From an uncultured Oscillospiraceae bacterium (GTDB lineage: Bacteria > Bacillota > Clostridia > Oscillospirales > Oscillospiraceae), in NCBI GenBank assembly GCA_910587505.1, contig CAJULD010000027.1, positions 11,353-37,983 of the forward strand: a stretch of DNA of 26,631 nucleotides. Reading direction: 5' to 3'. The notes under the pieces are model-generated. The model made no database searches. It was not told the DNA's origin and worked only from the letters and a program-made list of their open reading frames with translations. A program made the position numbers and the translations under genes. Positions 18,135 through 25,665 of this stretch are shown here, piece by piece; position 1 is the first letter of the stretch, and every line of letters starts with the position of its first letter.

Positions 18135-18149
18135 GAGGAGAAATCGCAT

Positions 18150-20567
18150 ATGCAATACGGATTTTTTGATGATGCGCGGCGGGAATATGTGATCGAGACC
18201 CCCGCCACGCCCCTGCCCTGGATCAACTATCTGGGCAGTCAGGAGTTCTTTTCCCTGATCAGCAATACCGCCGGGGGCTATTGCTTCTACCGGGACGCCA
18301 AGCTCCAGCGGCTGCTGCGCTACCGGTACAACAACGTCCCGGCGGATACAGGCGGACGGTTCTTCTACATCCGGGAGACGGACGGCGGAGTGTGGAGCCC
18401 CACCTTTCACCCCGCGGACGCCGCCCTGGACCGCTACCGCTGCCGCCACGGCATGGGCTATACCGTCTTCGAGACGGCCAGGGACGGACTGGCGGCGGAG
18501 CTGACCTTCTTCGTACCCACCGGAGAAAACTGCGAGGTGCAGCATGTGGTCCTGAAGAATGAGACGGACCGGGAGAGGACCTTCCGCTTTACCGCCGCCG
18601 TGGAGTGGTGCCTGTGGAACGCGGTGGACGACGCCACCAATTTCCAGCGGAACCTGAATATCGGGGAGGTGGAGCGCGAGGGCAGCGTTCTCTATCACAC
18701 CACCGAGTACCGGGAGCGCCGGGACCACTACGCCTATTACGGCGTGAACGCATCCATTGCCGGGTATGACACCGATCGGGACAGCTTCCTGGGCCAATTC
18801 GGCTCCTTTGCCGCGCCCCAGGCGGTGGTGAATGGAAAAACCGGAGATTTCCTGGCCCACGGCGGCGCGCCCATGGCAGGACTGGCCCTGGACGTGACGC
18901 TGGCTCCCGGCGGGCGGACGGCGTACACCTTCGTTCTGGGTTACGGACAGAACCCCAGGGATCAGAAGTTTATTTCCCCCGGCGTCATCCGGAAGGATAC
19001 CGCCCGCCGGGTGATGGAGAAGTTTGCCGGGGAACAGGCGGTGGCGGACGCGCTGGAGGAGCTCCGGGCCTACTGGGAGGATCTGCTGAGCGTCTACCGT
19101 CTGGAGTGCGGGGACAGGAAGCTGGAGATCATGGTGAACACCTGGCACCAGTACCAGTGCATGGTTACCTTCAACATGAGCCGCTCGGCCAGCTATTTCG
19201 AGTCCGGTACCGGCCGGGGCATGGGCTTCCGGGACAGCTGCCAGGATCTGCTGGGCTTTGTCCATATGGCTCCCGAGCGGGCCAGGGAGCGGATTATTGA
19301 CATCGCCTCCATCCAGTGGGCCGACGGGGCCACCTACCACCAGTACCAGCCTTTGACCAGGCGGGGCAACAGCGATATCGGCAGCGGCTTCAACGACGAC
19401 CCCCTGTGGCTGGTGGCCTGTACCTACGCCTATATCGCCGAGACCGGGGACTGGTCCATCCTGGATCATCCCACGCCCTTCGACAACGTCCCCGGCTCCG
19501 AGGCGCCGCTGATGGAGCATCTGCGCCGGAGCGTGGGGTATGTCATGACCCACCTGGGCCCTCATGGGCTGCCACTCATCGGCCGGGCGGACTGGAACGA
19601 CTGTCTGAACCTCAACTGCTTCTCCGAGGAGCCGGGAGAGAGCTTCCAGACCACGGGCCCCAGCGAGGGCCCTGTGGCGGAGAGCGTGTTTATTGCAGGC
19701 ATGTTTGTTCTCTACGGGCGGCAGTACGCCGCCCTGTGCCGGAAAAAAGGCCTGGAGGAGGAAGCCGGACAGGTGGAGGAGGCCGTCCGGGCCATGGAGC
19801 GGGCCGTGAAGGGCCCCGGCTGGGATGGGGCGTGGTTCCTCCGGGCCTATGACGCGCATTCCAACCCCGTGGGCAGCAGGGACTGCGCCGAGGGCCAGAT
19901 CTATATTGAGCCCCAGGGAATGTGCGTCATGGCCGGCATCGGTCTGGATGACGGCAGGGCGGTCCGCGCCCTGGATTCCGTCCGGGAGCGGCTGCTGGGA
20001 CAGTACGGCGTAGAGCTGCTCTCCCCCTGCTATACCGTGTATCACAGGGAGCTGGGAGAGATCAGCAGCTACCCGCCGGGCTATAAGGAGAACGGGTCCG
20101 TCTTCTGTCACAACAACCCCTGGGTCAGCATTGCCGAAACTGCGGCGGGCCGGGGGGACAACGCCTTTGACATCTATCGCCGGACCTGTCCCATCTATCA
20201 GGAGGAGCACAGCGAGGTGCGGCGGGTGGAGCCCTACGTCTACGCCCAGACCGTGGCAGCCCGGGCCTCTCACGACCAGGGCGCGGCCCGGAACAGCTGG
20301 CTTACCGGCACCGCTGCCTGGACCTTTGTCAACATCAGTCAGTACATTCTGGGCGTGAAGCCCACCCCCGAGGGGCTGATCGTCGATCCCTGCCTGCCGG
20401 AGGCGCTGCGGGAGTACACGGTGCACCGCCGCTACCGGGGATCGCTCTATCGGATTCACGTCCGCCAGACAGGGAGGTATTCCCTGAGCGTGGATGGAAA
20501 GCCGTTGGAGGGGAAGCGGCTTCCCGATGAAGGAAAGACAGAATATCATGTGGAGGTAACAGTATGA
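18150..20567 (+). CDS. Cellobiose phosphorylase, glycoside hydrolase family 94
   Basis: Cytoplasmic phosphorolysis of cellobiose to alpha-glucose 1-phosphate and glucose, which saves ATP compared with hydrolysis. The 805-residue length fits cellobiose phosphorylase (~810 aa) rather than cellodextrin phosphorylase (~980 aa). The N-terminal third (GFFDDARREYVIETPATPLP, then WINYLG, FFSLISNTAGGYCFYRDA, RYRYNNVP) follows the C. thermocellum enzyme closely as I remember it. The catalytic Asp is in the DWND motif (481-484). The phosphate-site region includes the ENGSVFCHNNPW segment. GAGGAG at 18135-18140 supports the ATG. The stop codon overlaps the GH1 start (ATGA), so the two are translationally coupled. 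The long structured leader suggests control separate from the transporter genes. Confidence 0.94.
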   Translation: MQYGFFDDARREYVIETPATPLPWINYLGSQEFFSLISNTAGGYCFYRDAKLQRLLRYRYNNVPADTGGRFFYIRETDGGVWSPTFHPADAALDRYRCRHGMGYTVFETARDGLAAELTFFVPTGENCEVQHVVLKNETDRERTFRFTAAVEWCLWNAVDDATNFQRNLNIGEVEREGSVLYHTTEYRERRDHYAYYGVNASIAGYDTDRDSFLGQFGSFAAPQAVVNGKTGDFLAHGGAPMAGLALDVTLAPGGRTAYTFVLGYGQNPRDQKFISPGVIRKDTARRVMEKFAGEQAVADALEELRAYWEDLLSVYRLECGDRKLEIMVNTWHQYQCMVTFNMSRSASYFESGTGRGMGFRDSCQDLLGFVHMAPERARERIIDIASIQWADGATYHQYQPLTRRGNSDIGSGFNDDPLWLVACTYAYIAETGDWSILDHPTPFDNVPGSEAPLMEHLRRSVGYVMTHLGPHGLPLIGRADWNDCLNLNCFSEEPGESFQTTGPSEGPVAESVFIAGMFVLYGRQYAALCRKKGLEEEAGQVEEAVRAMERAVKGPGWDGAWFLRAYDAHSNPVGSRDCAEGQIYIEPQGMCVMAGIGLDDGRAVRALDSVRERLLGQYGVELLSPCYTVYHRELGEISSYPPGYKENGSVFCHNNPWVSIAETAAGRGDNAFDIYRRTCPIYQEEHSEVRRVEPYVYAQTVAARASHDQGAARNSWLTGTAAWTFVNISQYILGVKPTPEGLIVDPCLPEALREYTVHRRYRGSLYRIHVRQTGRYSLSVDGKPLEGKRLPDEGKTEYHVEVTV

Positions 20568-21913
20568 GCGCATTTCCTAAGGACTTTATCTGGGGCGTGG
20601 CCTGTGCGTCCTACCAGTGCGAGGGCGGATGGAACGAGGATGGCAAAGGGCCCAATATCTGGGACGACTTCTGCCACGAGCTGACCCGGACCCATGTGAA
20701 GAACGGCGACACCGGCGATGTGGCCTGCGACAGCTACCACCGCTACCGGGAGGACGTGGCCCTGATGAAGGCCCACAACATCAAGGCATACCGCTTCTCC
20801 ATCAGCTGGGCGCGGGTACTCCCCGACGGAGACGGAGAGGTCAACGAGAAGGGCCTGCAATTCTATGAAAATCTGGTGGATGAGCTCATTGCGAACGGCA
20901 TCGAGCCCATGATTACCCTCTACCACTGGGATCTGCCCTCCGCCTTGCAGGACAAGGGCGGCTGGCTGAACCGGGACATTGTTGCCGCTTTCGGCCGCTA
21001 TGCCGGGATTGTGGCCCGACGGCTGAAGGGGAAGGTCAGGAAGTACATGACCCTCAACGAGCCCCAGTGCGCCGCTTTCCTCGGGTACGGCAACGGAGAG
21101 CATGCGCCGGGCCTGAAAATGGGAGAGGAGAAAGTGGCCCAGGTGTTCCATATCATGTGCCTGGCCCACAGCGAGGCCTACCGGGCTATCAAGGCCGTGG
21201 ACAGCGAGGCCATGGTGGGCGCGGCCCCCTGCGGCCGCCAGTGCTACCCGGAGGTGGATACCCCCGAAAACCGGGAGGCCGCCTATCGGGAGACCTTCAA
21301 TCTCTCCTCCGTCCAGGGGTGGGCCTTTACCACCAACATCTTCTTGGACTCCCTGCTGCTGAAAAAGTACGATGAGAGCGCCCCGGCGGCGGTGCGGAAA
21401 TTTGCGGAGACCATCGATCCCGCCGACTGGGAGAAGATGGAGACGCTGGATTTCATCGGCCTGAACGTCTACAACGGCGACATGGTGGACGCGCAGGGCG
21501 AGTACGTGAAGCGCTATCCCGGCTTCCCCCTCACCGCCACCAAGTGGAAGGTGTCCCCGGAGGCGCTGCACTACTGCGTGGTGAACAACTACCGCCGGTA
21601 TGGCAAGCCCATTATCATCACAGAGAACGGGCAGTCCTGCAACGACCGGATTTTCCTGGACGGCAGGGTCCACGATCCGGAGCGGATCGACTTCCTCCAC
21701 CGGTACCTGCGGGAGCTGAAAAAGGGCATCGACGAGGGGGCGCCGGTGCTGGGATACCTCCAGTGGAGCTTCCTGGACAATTTCGAGTGGAGTCAGGGAT
21801 ATGACGAGCGGTTCGGCATCATCTACGTGGACTACCGCACCGGAGAGCGCATCCCCAAGGACTCCGCCGCGTGGTACGCGGAGGTCATCGCCAGCAACGG
21901 GGAGAATCTGTAA
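20564..21913 (+). CDS. Beta-glucosidase, glycoside hydrolase family 1
   Basis: Cytoplasmic retaining beta-glycosidase expected to hydrolyse cellobiose and related beta-glucosides. The 449-residue length is typical. The N-terminal GH1 signature is present (FIWGVACASYQCEGG, about 8-22). The acid/base Glu166 is in TLNEPQ and the nucleophile Glu354 in IITENG. The aglycone-side motif near the C-terminus, FLDNFEWSQGY, contains the Glu that binds free glucose. 6-phospho-beta-glucosidases differ there, so the substrate is probably unphosphorylated, in keeping with ABC rather than PTS uptake. The ATG overlaps the cellobiose phosphorylase stop codon by 4 nt. A strong terminator follows at 21941. GH1 and GH94 together give hydrolytic and phosphorolytic routes for the same disaccharide. 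Confidence 0.95.
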   Translation: MSAFPKDFIWGVACASYQCEGGWNEDGKGPNIWDDFCHELTRTHVKNGDTGDVACDSYHRYREDVALMKAHNIKAYRFSISWARVLPDGDGEVNEKGLQFYENLVDELIANGIEPMITLYHWDLPSALQDKGGWLNRDIVAAFGRYAGIVARRLKGKVRKYMTLNEPQCAAFLGYGNGEHAPGLKMGEEKVAQVFHIMCLAHSEAYRAIKAVDSEAMVGAAPCGRQCYPEVDTPENREAAYRETFNLSSVQGWAFTTNIFLDSLLLKKYDESAPAAVRKFAETIDPADWEKMETLDFIGLNVYNGDMVDAQGEYVKRYPGFPLTATKWKVSPEALHYCVVNNYRRYGKPIIITENGQSCNDRIFLDGRVHDPERIDFLHRYLRELKKGIDEGAPVLGYLQWSFLDNFEWSQGYDERFGIIYVDYRTGERIPKDSAAWYAEVIASNGENL

Positions 21914-21940
21914 GCGAGACTGTGACGTAAGAAAACGGTG

Positions 21941-21976
21941 AAGGCCGGCGCAGCTTCACGCTGCGCCGGCCTTTCG
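21941..21976 (+). terminator. Rho-independent terminator of the glycosidase operon
   Basis: AAGGCCGGCGCAGC (21941-21954) pairs perfectly with 21960-21973 around TTCAC, and the stem runs into TTTC. It closes the rightward sugar-utilisation cluster. From here to 22155 I see no gene; the sequence turns visibly AT-rich from about 22060. A small AT-rich palindrome near 22131-22148 could terminate the leftward small gene, but this is weak. Confidence 0.85.
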
Positions 21977-22155
21977 CATTGTTCCCGCTTCGGACAGACC
22001 GTGTGAGACAAATGCCCTGCCCTGGCTGAAGCGCCCTTTTCAGATTGGTGTTGCTCAACGCCATTTGACAAAATGATTCGCTAAAATATCTAAAGAGCGC
22101 AGTTACCCTATACAGACATATAAGTGCGCGATAAAAATTTTTTCGATTTGGATAT

Positions 22156-22341
22156 TCACGATAAGACACTTACAATAGCAATCGTGCAAACTGATAATAC
22201 TCCCACACCGAATATGACAATCACTTTTTTAACCTTTTTATCCCCTTTTGCTGCCATATCTATTTTATCTGAAAATGAAATGCAGAAAATGGCAGCTATC
22301 ATTAACAATACAGGCATTAACAGTACAGAAATTTTTTCCAT
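22156..22341 (-). CDS. Small two-helix membrane protein of unknown function
   Basis: I do not recognise the family. The 61-residue product starts MEKISVLLMP and has two hydrophobic segments, about residues 4-24 and 38-60. They are joined by a charged linker (DKIDMAAKGDKKVKK) that should lie in the cytoplasm by the positive-inside rule. GGAGGGAG directly upstream (minus strand, 22351-22344) and a near-consensus extended -10 promoter (22375-22403) make it a real gene rather than a chance frame. A longer open frame runs upstream through the tRNA-Leu gene, but that part is not coding. The base composition is much more AT-rich than in the flanking genes, which suggests relaxed selection or acquisition by transfer. 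It is the only gene between the glycosidase operon and the tRNA. Confidence 0.75.
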   Translation of the reverse strand: MEKISVLLMPVLLMIAAIFCISFSDKIDMAAKGDKKVKKVIVIFGVGVLSVCTIAIVSVLS

Positions 22342-22374
22342 ATCTCCCTCCGCAACTTCCGATTTAATGAGCTG

Positions 22375-22403
22375 ATTATACCACACAGTTATTGCTGCAT
22401 CAA
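22375..22403 (-). promoter_or_regulatory. Extended -10 promoter of the small membrane protein gene
   Basis: On the minus strand TTGATG (22403-22398), a 17-nt spacer and TATAAT (22380-22375), preceded by TGG (extended -10). The predicted start is about 25 nt before the ribosome binding site. Confidence 0.8.
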
Positions 22404-22476
22404 CCCGGTTTTGCAGAAACTGCCAAAGGGATATCCCGGCAACACTTTCCTTAAAAGGGACGGCTGAAATACGTAC

Positions 22477-22505
22477 TTGCATTTTGCCGCAAAGTATGGT
22501 ATATT
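22477..22505 (+). promoter_or_regulatory. Promoter of the tRNA-Leu gene
   Basis: TTGCAT (22477-22482), a 17-nt spacer and TATATT (22500-22505) preceded by TGG. The predicted start is just before the mature tRNA 5' end at 22518. Confidence 0.75.
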
Positions 22506-22517
22506 TAATGTCAGTAT

Positions 22518-22604
22518 GCCGGTGTGATGGAATTGGTAGACGTAGTGGACTCAAAATCCACCGCTGGCGACAGCGTATCGGTTCGAGTCCGATCACCGGC
22601 ACCA
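22518..22604 (+). tRNA. tRNA-Leu (anticodon CAA)
   Basis: The 87-nt class II tRNA has a 7-bp acceptor stem (GCCGGTG at 22518-22524 with CACCGGC at 22594-22600). The anticodon loop is CTCAAAA with anticodon CAA at 22552-22554, which reads UUG. It has a long variable arm with a CGCTG/CAGCG stem, a GTTCGAGTC T-arm, and an encoded CCA at 22602-22604. It has its own promoter and a strong terminator. Confidence 0.97.
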
Positions 22605-22631
22605 ACTTGTGTTGATGAAAAAAGATGCACA

Positions 22632-22672
22632 GCAAAAATGCCGCACTTTCGTGCGGCATTTTTGCATTTTTT
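22632..22672 (+). terminator. Strong terminator of tRNA-Leu, probably bidirectional
   Basis: GCAAAAATGCCGCAC (22632-22646) pairs perfectly with GTGCGGCATTTTTGC (22651-22665) around TTTC and is followed by ATTTTTTT. In the opposite direction the stem is followed, after a few bases, by TCTTTTTTC, so it can also end the leftward histidine kinase operon, whose stop codon is at 22695. Confidence 0.93.
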
Positions 22673-22694
22673 TCTGCACACCAAAGACAGCAGG

Positions 22695-23681
22695 TTACCC
22701 AACCTCCAGGTATGGCCTTGCAAGGCCGATTGTCACCCGCGTCCCTTTTCCTGGCTCCGACGCCACATGGATCGTATGACGCAGCTTCCCGCAGATTTCC
22801 CGGCACAGATACAGTCCGATCCCGGTGGCCCGCTTGTCCATCCGGCCGTTGCAGCCCGTATATCCCCGCTCGAAAATCCGGGGCAGATCCTCGGTTGCGA
22901 TGCCCACGCCGTCGTCCTGAATCACCAGGTTCTCGCCCTCCCGCCAGATAATGACATGGCCGCCGGGCGCATACTTTACCGCGTTGGACACCACCTGCTC
23001 AATCATCAGCTGGAGCCACTTTTCATCGCTGAGCACCTGCAGCCCCGTTTCCCGCAGCTCCAGCGACACCTTGCCCCGGATAAACAGCGGCGCGTACTTC
23101 CGCACCGCCTGCCGCAGCACGCTGTCCAGGTCCACCTGCCGGATCACATAATCTGACGCTCCGCCCCCCAGCCTCAGATAGCTGAGCACCAGCTCCACAT
23201 ATCGCTCGATGCGGAACAGCTCAGCGCTCAGCGCCCGGCCCCGGTCCGTATCGTCCTCCTGTAGAATCAGCCTCATGGCGGCAATGGGCGTCTTGATCTG
23301 GTGAACCCACATGGTGTAATAGTCCACGGTTTCCCGCGTTTTCGCATCCAGCGCGGAAACTGCCGTCCGCCGGTTCTCATCCAGCTCCAGAATAATTTCC
23401 CGGCAGGCGGCTTCCTCCGGATTTCGGGGTTCCGGCAGCAGGGACAGCAGCAGCGCCGCCTGCCCCTGGATGCTCTCCAGCAGCTTGACCTTTCCCCGCC
23501 ACCGGGTAAAATCTACCGCTCCGGCAACCAGCAGTATCATCAGACACAGCCCCCCGCCATAGCACGCCGCCTCCCATGGCAGATCATACAGCGCCAGCAC
23601 CCAGGCGAACAGCCCCATGCACGCGCCCAATAGCAGCAGCAGTCCACACCGCCGCCTGATATAGCTCCAGAATATCCTCAT
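22695..23681 (-). CDS. Sensor histidine kinase, BceS/GraS-like (intramembrane-sensing)
   Basis: Membrane kinase that phosphorylates the adjacent response regulator. The 328 residues begin with two membrane helices (about 12-31 and 37-56) joined by only a few residues, the layout of intramembrane-sensing kinases that respond to cell-envelope antibiotics. A dimerisation domain follows with the phospho-accepting His127 in HQIKTPIAAMRL. The ATPase domain has the N-box Asn233 (VVSNAVKYAPGG), the G1 box DDGVGI (256-261) and the G2 box ATGIGL (285-290). Known BceS-type kinases take their signal from a partner BceAB-type ABC transporter. No such transporter is in the window; the gene downstream is a tRNA on the other strand. 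It starts 6 nt after the regulator gene and is co-transcribed with it. Confidence 0.92.
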   Translation of the reverse strand: MRIFWSYIRRRCGLLLLLGACMGLFAWVLALYDLPWEAACYGGGLCLMILLVAGAVDFTRWRGKVKLLESIQGQAALLLSLLPEPRNPEEAACREIILELDENRRTAVSALDAKTRETVDYYTMWVHQIKTPIAAMRLILQEDDTDRGRALSAELFRIERYVELVLSYLRLGGGASDYVIRQVDLDSVLRQAVRKYAPLFIRGKVSLELRETGLQVLSDEKWLQLMIEQVVSNAVKYAPGGHVIIWREGENLVIQDDGVGIATEDLPRIFERGYTGCNGRMDKRATGIGLYLCREICGKLRHTIHVASEPGKGTRVTIGLARPYLEVG

Positions 23682-23687
23682 GTGCCG

Positions 23688-24362
23688 TCACCCCTCGACC
23701 AGATAGCCCATCCCCTTTTTGGTCCGGATAAAATCGGTCAGGCCAATTCCCTCCAGTTTTCTCCGCAGGCGGGCCATATTCACCGTCAGGGTATTCTCGT
23801 CTACAAAGCTGTCCGTCTCCCACAGCTTCCGCATCAATGTATCCCGCGATACGGTTTTCCCCCGCTGCTCCAGCAGCACCTGCAAGATCCGGTACTCGTT
23901 CCGGCTCAGCTCCAGGGACTGTCCTTCGTACCGCAGGGTATTGTCTCCGGTGTCCAGCACTGCGCCCCGACATCCCAGCAGCGGAGCAGAAGCGCCGAAA
24001 TCGTAGGTTCTCCGCAGCAGGGCCTGTATTTTGGCGGCCAGTACCTCCAGATCGAAAGGCTTGGCCACAAAATCGTCTCCGCCCATGTTCATGGCCATGA
24101 CGATATTCATATTGTCGGATGCGGAGGAGAGAAAGACGATGGGTACCTGACTGAGCTTCCGGATCTCCGTGCACCAGTGGTACCCATTCCGGTAGGGCAG
24201 GCCGATATCCAGCAGCACCAGATGGGGCCCAAAGACGGCAAATTCCTCCATCACGCGGGTCAGATCCTCCGCCTTCCGGGCCTCCCAGCCCCAGGAGGCA
24301 ATATATTCTACTACCGCCCGCGCAATGACGGCATCATCTTCTATCACAAAAATCTTATACAT
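23688..24362 (-). CDS. Response regulator, OmpR/PhoB family (BceR/GraR-like)
   Basis: DNA-binding partner of the neighbouring kinase. The 224-residue protein has a receiver domain with the acidic pair Glu8/Asp9 and Asp10 (IEDDA), the phosphorylation site Asp52 (LLDIGLP), Ser79/Ser80 and Lys101 (VAKPFD). A winged-helix effector domain follows from about residue 125 (LSRNEYRILQVLLEQRGKTVSR, ending in RTKKGMGYLVEG). The spacing and the short linker match the BceR group. AAAAGGAA just upstream of the ATG is the ribosome binding site. It follows the small kinase gene after 44 nt. Confidence 0.93.
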   Translation of the reverse strand: MYKIFVIEDDAVIARAVVEYIASWGWEARKAEDLTRVMEEFAVFGPHLVLLDIGLPYRNGYHWCTEIRKLSQVPIVFLSSASDNMNIVMAMNMGGDDFVAKPFDLEVLAAKIQALLRRTYDFGASAPLLGCRGAVLDTGDNTLRYEGQSLELSRNEYRILQVLLEQRGKTVSRDTLMRKLWETDSFVDENTLTVNMARLRRKLEGIGLTDFIRTKKGMGYLVEG

Positions 24363-24406
24363 ACCGTATTCCTTTTCCGGAACATAACGTCCAGGCCAGC
24401 TTTATG

Positions 24407-24922
24407 TCACCAGTCTGTATCAACCCGGTAATCTCCATCAATCAGCTGCATTTCCGCTCCGGACTCCCGGCAGCTGCGCAGCGTCTCCTCATTGTCCCGA
24501 AGCAGAGATTCCATGGTGCAGTCCGCATCGTCCAGCCGGTTTTCAATGGCACTGGCGTACCTCCTGATGTCGTCAAAATGCGCCCGGATATATCTTTCGC
24601 TCATCACCAGGCAGCGGTACCTGATATGAGGGAGATATTCCTCCTCAAAGCTTTTTGCCCAGTCAAAAGGAATGTAGCTGCCCTCGACAATCAGATTCTG
24701 GTTGTTTTCAATGGCAGTCTTGACCATCTCCCGGATAACAGGCCACAGATAATCCGTCAGCGCCCGGTCGCCGCTCTCCGGCGTGAGACTGGTATGCCCG
24801 CTGCGAATCAGCCCCATTTTCAAATGGTCAATGGAGAGAGAAGGGTAATGATATTTCTCCAGAAGCCTCTGGGCCAGAAGAGTCTTCCCCGTATGGGACG
24901 CTCCCGCGATCAGAAAGATCAT
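24407..24922 (-). CDS. Small P-loop kinase-like ATPase
   Basis: The exact substrate is unknown. The 171-residue protein has a Walker A loop GASHTGKT (7-14) at the very N-terminus. An Asp-containing strand (SIDHLKMGLI) and a central LIVEGSYIPFDW strand recall the AAA_33/zeta-toxin and 2-phosphoglycerate-kinase-like families of small-molecule kinases. An Arg-rich lid-like segment follows (HFDDIRRYASAIENR). There is no antitoxin-like partner, so a toxin role is unlikely. GGGGAG precedes the ATG. It begins 12 nt after the Nudix gene, and the pairing with a Nudix hydrolase suggests that the two act on nucleotides or related phosphorylated metabolites; this is inference from context. Confidence 0.75.
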   Translation of the reverse strand: MIFLIAGASHTGKTLLAQRLLEKYHYPSLSIDHLKMGLIRSGHTSLTPESGDRALTDYLWPVIREMVKTAIENNQNLIVEGSYIPFDWAKSFEEEYLPHIRYRCLVMSERYIRAHFDDIRRYASAIENRLDDADCTMESLLRDNEETLRSCRESGAEMQLIDGDYRVDTDW

Positions 24923-24934
24923 ACGCTCCCCTTT

Positions 24935-25390
24935 CTATAAAAGCTCCCGCCTGAACGTATCCCCATCCCAATACGCATACTGTTCGCCCAGCGTATCATC
25001 CTCAAACAGGCGAATCATCTGGTCGAAGCTCACCGCCAGCGGATAGTTCCCCAGCTCACTGCGCTTGATCCAGAAGACCCTGCCCTCGTCGGAGGATTGC
25101 AGCTCCCCGGAAAACCGGTTTGCCTTATAGAGCATCACAATGTACCGCGTGCCATCCTTCTCTGGAAACTGCTTCATTCCGCACAGCTGCGGCTTCTCGA
25201 TGGTCAGTCCGGTCTCCTCCCGGACCTCCCGGATCACGGCTTTGGTAAAGGACTCCCCCGGCTCCACATGCCCCCCGGGAAAAACAACCCCCGGCCAATC
25301 CGGGTCCAGCCTATCCTGCACCAAGATATTTCCCTGGTTATCGTAGACCATGCACATATTCGTCAGTACAACCGTCTCCCTGCGCGCCAT
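24935..25390 (-). CDS. Nudix hydrolase (MutT/8-oxo-dGTP diphosphatase-like)
   Basis: Predicted cytoplasmic pyrophosphohydrolase of nucleoside diphosphate derivatives, possibly oxidised dGTP. The 151 residues contain a complete Nudix box at 40-62: Gly40, Glu46, Arg54-Glu55, Glu58-Glu59 and Gly61, with the exact family spacing, so the metal-binding residues are intact. The N-terminal RRETVVLTNMCMVYD and the VVFPGG strand fit MutT-like members, but the substrate cannot be assigned from sequence alone. AGGAGG 8 nt before the ATG fixes the start. It is the first gene of a leftward four-gene series (Nudix, kinase, regulator, sensor) and begins only 38 nt after the rRNA operon terminator. Confidence 0.88.
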   Translation of the reverse strand: MARRETVVLTNMCMVYDNQGNILVQDRLDPDWPGVVFPGGHVEPGESFTKAVIREVREETGLTIEKPQLCGMKQFPEKDGTRYIVMLYKANRFSGELQSSDEGRVFWIKRSELGNYPLAVSFDQMIRLFEDDTLGEQYAYWDGDTFRRELL

Positions 25391-25427
25391 TTTGAAGTCC
25401 TCCTATGTGCAATTTCCCCTTCGCAAT

Positions 25428-25459
25428 ACAAAAAAGAGGGACAGTCTCTCGACTGTCCC
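25428..25459 (-). terminator. rRNA operon terminator
   Basis: On the minus strand GGGACAGTC and GACTGTCCC (9-bp perfect stem, 4-nt loop; plus-strand 25438-25446 and 25451-25459) are followed by TCTTTTTTG. It starts about 5 nt beyond the 3' end of 5S rRNA. Confidence 0.92.
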
Positions 25460-25463
25460 CACA

Positions 25464-25580
<117 letters not shown>

Positions 25581-25665
25581 TTAATTTTCAAATTACACCC
25601 TGAAAACCGAACAAAGGAAAGGAGGGGAAGTGAGAGCGGAGCTTGGCATGAGCCTGCATAAAGTA

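Noticed and set aside
18150..20567. Cellodextrin or other GH94 phosphorylase
   Set aside because: The length and the N-terminal sequence fit cellobiose phosphorylase much better. A different acceptor cannot be fully excluded without assays.
22518..22604. tRNA-Leu as the attachment site of an integrated element
   Set aside because: No integrase gene and no repeat of the tRNA 3' end were seen in the window.
22342..22806. N-terminal extension of the small membrane protein frame through the tRNA-Leu gene
   Set aside because: It would translate antisense to a tRNA and two terminator arms. The internal ATG at 22341 has its own ribosome binding site and promoter.
24407..24922. Zeta-type toxin of a toxin-antitoxin pair
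   Set aside because: The fold is similar but no small antitoxin gene is adjacent. The neighbours are a Nudix hydrolase and a two-component system.
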